64,000 nt of DNA from COE1 sp910588595 (GTDB lineage: Bacteria; Bacillota; Clostridia; Lachnospirales; Lachnospiraceae), in NCBI GenBank assembly GCA_948957135.1, contig CARDBT010000003.1, positions 1 through 64,000 of the forward strand. Direction: 5' to 3'. Both the position numbers and the translations under genes were made by a program. Shown here one piece after another: positions 61,875 to 64,000 of this stretch. How positions within the stretch are numbered: the first letter of the stretch is position 1; every line of letters begins with the position of its first letter. The notes under the pieces are model-generated. The model was not told where the DNA came from. It did no database searches and saw only the letters and a list, made by a program, of their open reading frames with translations.

Positions 61875-62255
61875 ATGAAAAAACTATCAGATTCAGAGTT
61901 TGAAATTATGAAGATTTTGTGGAGCAGGGATGACGCCATGACTTCCAATGAGATCCTGGACGGGATGAAAGGGCATCGCGATTGGAAGCTTGCAAGCCTG
62001 ATGACTGTCCTGGCGCGGATGGTCGAAAAGGGATATGTGTACTGTGACAGGAGTACCCGAACCAATTATTACAATGCGGTGGTGGGGGAGCAGCAGTACA
62101 AGGTTGATGAGGGCGAACAGCTTTTAGACAAACTGTTTCATAGATCAATTACAAAATTTATTGCCAGTCTTTATCAGGCGGAAAAGTTTTCGGCAGAGGA
62201 GATCAAGGAGCTGAGAACATATCTTGATTCGCTGGATGAGAACGAAAAGTCATAA
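61875..62255 (+). CDS. BlaI/MecI/CopY-family repressor
   Basis: A 126-aa winged-helix repressor (LSDSEFEIMKILWSRDDAMTSNEILDGM; LMTVLARMVEKGYVYCDR; then a C-terminal dimerisation helix LLDKLFHRSITKFIASL). Family members are released by cleavage through a BlaR1-type sensor peptidase, or by copper in CopY. No BlaR1, beta-lactamase or copper ATPase gene is next to it, so it is an orphan. ATG 61875 with AAAGGACAAT upstream. A strong terminator follows at once, so it is monocistronic. Confidence 0.92.
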   Translation: MKKLSDSEFEIMKILWSRDDAMTSNEILDGMKGHRDWKLASLMTVLARMVEKGYVYCDRSTRTNYYNAVVGEQQYKVDEGEQLLDKLFHRSITKFIASLYQAEKFSAEEIKELRTYLDSLDENEKS

Positions 62256-62256
62256 A

Positions 62257-62301
62257 GAAGGGATGTCACATGCGACCGATCATGTGACATCCCTTCTTTT
62301 T
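62257..62301 (+). terminator. Strong intrinsic terminator of the BlaI-type gene
   Basis: GAAGGGATGTCACATG / CATGTGACATCCCTTC, a perfect 16-bp stem with an eight-base loop, followed by TTTTT. Confidence 0.95.
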
Positions 62302-62360
62302 GCACATGCGAAGGAATCGTTCCTATCGCATTGTACCTTTAATTGAGTGAACTCCTCAGC

Positions 62361-62426
62361 TAAGGACCTGTTAATAAATTACTCATGACAATTACTTGTC
62401 ACAAGTAATTTCTGAACAGTTCCTAA
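62361..62426 (+). repeat. Short MITE-like palindromic element
   Basis: TAAGGACCTGTTAATAAATTACT at the left mirrors AGTAATTTCTGAACAGTTCCTA at the right; the centre ATTACTTGTCACAAGTAAT is itself a near-perfect palindrome. It shares both ends and the CATGACAATTACTTGTC core with the element at 3153-3313, of which it looks like an interior-deleted version. The stop codon of the minus-strand lipoprotein gene lies in its right end. Confidence 0.7.
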
Positions 62427-62875
62427 GAGGAAGTATCTACGATCACGATACTAGAGTCGCCCTGCCGAGCCTGCTCGACGACTGCGGCGGACAGTTTCTG
62501 GAAGGAATTGTAGGAGGAGGTGGCGCCAGTCAGCGCGTCGATCGCGCCCTCGCCCTGTCCTTCGAGCAGCTGCCCTGCATAGTAGCGAGTGTACTCATTG
62601 GGATAGGTTCCGTTGGAGTGGAGCATGTTCTGCATGTAGTTGCTGTCCCAGCTTTTGATAAAACCGCTGGCGTTCAACGCATTGTACTCCACGGAGACGA
62701 TGTTGCCCCCCTTGACCATGATCGTGATATATTCTTTCCAGCCGTGGCTGAACTCCGCAGCCTGTGCGGTGTAATAACCGTCCTGGAGCGCTGCATCAGT
62801 TGTTGTGCTGCCACATGCGCACAGCAGCGTCAGGATCACCAGTGAGATCAGCGTTAGCCGCAGTTTCTGTATCAT
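62423..62875 (-). CDS. FMN-binding-domain lipoprotein with a flavinylation motif
   Basis: A 150-aa exported lipoprotein. Seen: lipobox LCAC (Cys21), and an FMN-binding domain of the RnfG/NqrC/PplA type with YITIMVKGGNIVSVEYNAL and DALTGATSS (113-121), the site where ApbE links FMN to a threonine (Thr119). Such proteins carry electrons on the outer face of the membrane, for example in flavin-based extracellular electron transfer. No ApbE or oxidoreductase is in view. Its start overlaps the end of the chemoreceptor gene by four bases, so both are co-translated. Its stop falls inside a palindromic repeat, so the last residues may be altered. Confidence 0.88.
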   Translation of the reverse strand: MIQKLRLTLISLVILTLLCACGSTTTDAALQDGYYTAQAAEFSHGWKEYITIMVKGGNIVSVEYNALNASGFIKSWDSNYMQNMLHSNGTYPNEYTRYYAGQLLEGQGEGAIDALTGATSSYNSFQKLSAAVVEQARQGDSSIVIVDTSS

Positions 62876-64000
62876 TTGTCATTTTCCCCTTTCAGCACAA
62901 ATTTTCTCACATGAGATTGAAGAACCTCTGCCTCCCGCGCGAGCATTCCACTGGATTGATCGATCTCGCTGGCATTCTGGAGGTTCTGGTCTGCAATGCC
63001 GGAGATCGCCTCGATCCGCTCATCCATGATGGAGAGTGCGCTCTCCTGATCCTGAACTGCGGCGACCAGCCGGTCAGAGATCGCGCTGATCTGGTCAGAG
63101 ACATCGGAGATAACGCGAATCGAATCAGCGGTGTCAGCAGTCAGTCTCACACCCGTCTGGATCATACTGCTGGTGTGGGAAACCATCTCCGAGGCGTTCT
63201 GTGCGGCTTCAGCACTTTTGGAAGCGAGAGCCTTGACCTGGGCAGCCACGACGGCAAATCCTTTTCCGGCACTTCCTGCCCGGCTTGCCTCAATGGAGGC
63301 GTTGAGCGCGAGAATGCTGGTCTGGAATGCGATATCCTCGATATCCTTTGCGATCTTGGTGATCTCTTCGGCGTTGGAGCTGATGCTGTCCATGGCGCTT
63401 GATAAGGAGGACATATGGGCGTTTGCGTCCTGTATGCACTGGGCGATCTCCGCAGTCTTGCTGCGTGTCTGGCTGGTGCTCTCTGAAACATTGGAGAGCT
63501 GTTCTTTCACATGGGTAACTTCACAGACCAGCGCCTCTGTGGACTGGTTCTGTTCCATGGACGCCTGATGCAGCTGGCTTGACTGACCGTTCAATTCCTC
63601 TGACATGTGGGCAAGCTGCGAGGTGGCACTGCGAAAACCGGATATCGTATCCTGCATGGACTGGATAATGGTGCGGAGACTGTTGCGGATCAGGGTGAAA
63701 TCGCCCTTGTAGTCCATCTGCGGGGTGACGCACAGATTGCCGCCGGCAACCTGCGTGAGTACCTGCTGGATATCGGATATGTAGTTGTTGATGCTCTCCA
63801 CAGTGGTGCCCAATGTATGTGTCAGCACTTCGAGTTCATCCTTGGAGCGGACAGTTGTCACGGTGGAGTGCAGGTCGCCGTCGGAGAGCGATACCATACG
63901 GGATGTAACACTCTTGACAGGACGGGAGATCGACTGTGCCAGGTGCAGGACGAGCAGGATCGAGAGGACCAGCACTGCCATTGTGGCTGCCACTGCCAGG
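62872..64000 (-). CDS. Methyl-accepting chemotaxis protein (5' end beyond the window)
   Basis: Transmembrane chemoreceptor; the last 373-376 residues are visible and the frame is open at the window edge. Seen: the end of a transmembrane helix (AVLVLSILLVLHLAQ), a HAMP domain (SISRPVKSVTSRMVSLSDGDL), and the MCP signalling coiled coil with the conserved hairpin tip EDIAFQTSILALNASIEASRAG, here with I..AFQTSILALNASI. The ligand-binding domain is missing. The gene downstream encodes a probable redox lipoprotein, so redox or electron-acceptor sensing is possible (inference). CheD (6460) would act on such receptors. Confidence 0.95.
   Translation of the reverse strand, partial: LAVAATMAVLVLSILLVLHLAQSISRPVKSVTSRMVSLSDGDLHSTVTTVRSKDELEVLTHTLGTTVESINNYISDIQQVLTQVAGGNLCVTPQMDYKGDFTLIRNSLRTIIQSMQDTISGFRSATSQLAHMSEELNGQSSQLHQASMEQNQSTEALVCEVTHVKEQLSNVSESTSQTRSKTAEIAQCIQDANAHMSSLSSAMDSISSNAEEITKIAKDIEDIAFQTSILALNASIEASRAGSAGKGFAVVAAQVKALASKSAEAAQNASEMVSHTSSMIQTGVRLTADTADSIRVISDVSDQISAISDRLVAAVQDQESALSIMDERIEAISGIADQNLQNASEIDQSSGMLAREAEVLQSHVRKFVLKGENDK

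Noticed and set aside
62396..62845. 149-codon plus-strand ORF opposite the flavin lipoprotein
   Set aside because: The minus strand carries a lipobox and a flavinylation motif; the plus frame begins inside a palindromic repeat and has no recognisable domain.

Overview
The window looks like a chromosomal segment of an anaerobic, low-to-mid GC Firmicute, most probably a gut Lachnospiraceae of the Roseburia type. The evidence is strong Shine-Dalgarno sites (AGGAGG), sigma-A promoters of the TTGACA-17-TATAAT form, CheD and a chemoreceptor (motility), an MsmR/LacI-style carbohydrate locus, Firmicute-type FtsH, UvrC and CTP synthase, and many families typical of this group (DUF6465-like protein, Sel1 protein, HD-GYP). 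No rRNA, tRNA or CRISPR array was seen. One 100-base N gap interrupts the sequence at 44310-44409.

Layout. 1-6300 is accessory and partly decayed: a 5'-truncated large serine recombinase, an ECF sigma / anti-sigma pair, a condensation-fold acyltransferase, an RlmD remnant abutting a RelBE-type toxin-antitoxin pair, and an internally deleted ISAs1-family transposase. 6300-22500 carries cheD, a PHP phosphoesterase, a PAP2-like membrane protein, an orphan Phd-like antitoxin, a membrane GDPD, an operon of M13 peptidase lipoprotein + SH3 protein + SpoT-like HD protein, a PdaA-like deacetylase, small regulators, an HD-GYP phosphodiesterase, a Nudix hydrolase, a LacI regulator, DegV and an aldose epimerase.

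22878-40833 is a beta-mannan / manno-oligosaccharide utilisation locus. It holds a GH36 alpha-galactosidase, LacI and AraC regulators, a lipoprotein binding protein with two permeases (no ATPase), an AGE-family mannobiose/cellobiose 2-epimerase, two GH130 phosphorylases, a CE17-like and a CE2-like acetyl esterase, a fused GH1 glycosidase-mannose-6-phosphate isomerase, and class II fructose-bisphosphate aldolase. The inferred flow is: imported acetylated galacto(gluco)mannan oligosaccharides are stripped of acetyl and galactosyl groups, epimerised at the reducing end, cleaved by phosphate to mannose-1-phosphate, and mannose-6-phosphate is passed by the isomerase domain into glycolysis. No extracellular mannanase and no phosphomannomutase lie in the window.

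41063-49129 holds a Sel1-repeat protein, pyrG, ftsH with a long Q/N/P-rich tail, and uvrC. 49310-58345 is a co-directional cluster in which a VWA protein and a MoxR-type AAA+ ATPase bracket three tandem paralogues with an ankyrin-like N-terminal part and a BspA-type LRR_5 C-terminal part. This is the best candidate here for an undescribed multi-protein system. 58342-64000 holds an Rpn-type nuclease remnant, ogt, a TfoX C-terminal-domain protein, an XRE regulator with a large C-terminal domain, an inositol-monophosphatase family protein, an orphan BlaI-type repressor with a perfect dyad at its promoter, a flavinylation-motif lipoprotein, and a chemoreceptor that runs off the window end.

The features that most merit a second look are the in-frame GH1-ManA fusion with a relict start site at its junction, the VWA-LRR x3-MoxR cluster, and a family of short palindromic elements (3153, 31163, 39886, 62361), two of which share a 30-base block 25/30 identical in front of mannan-locus genes.
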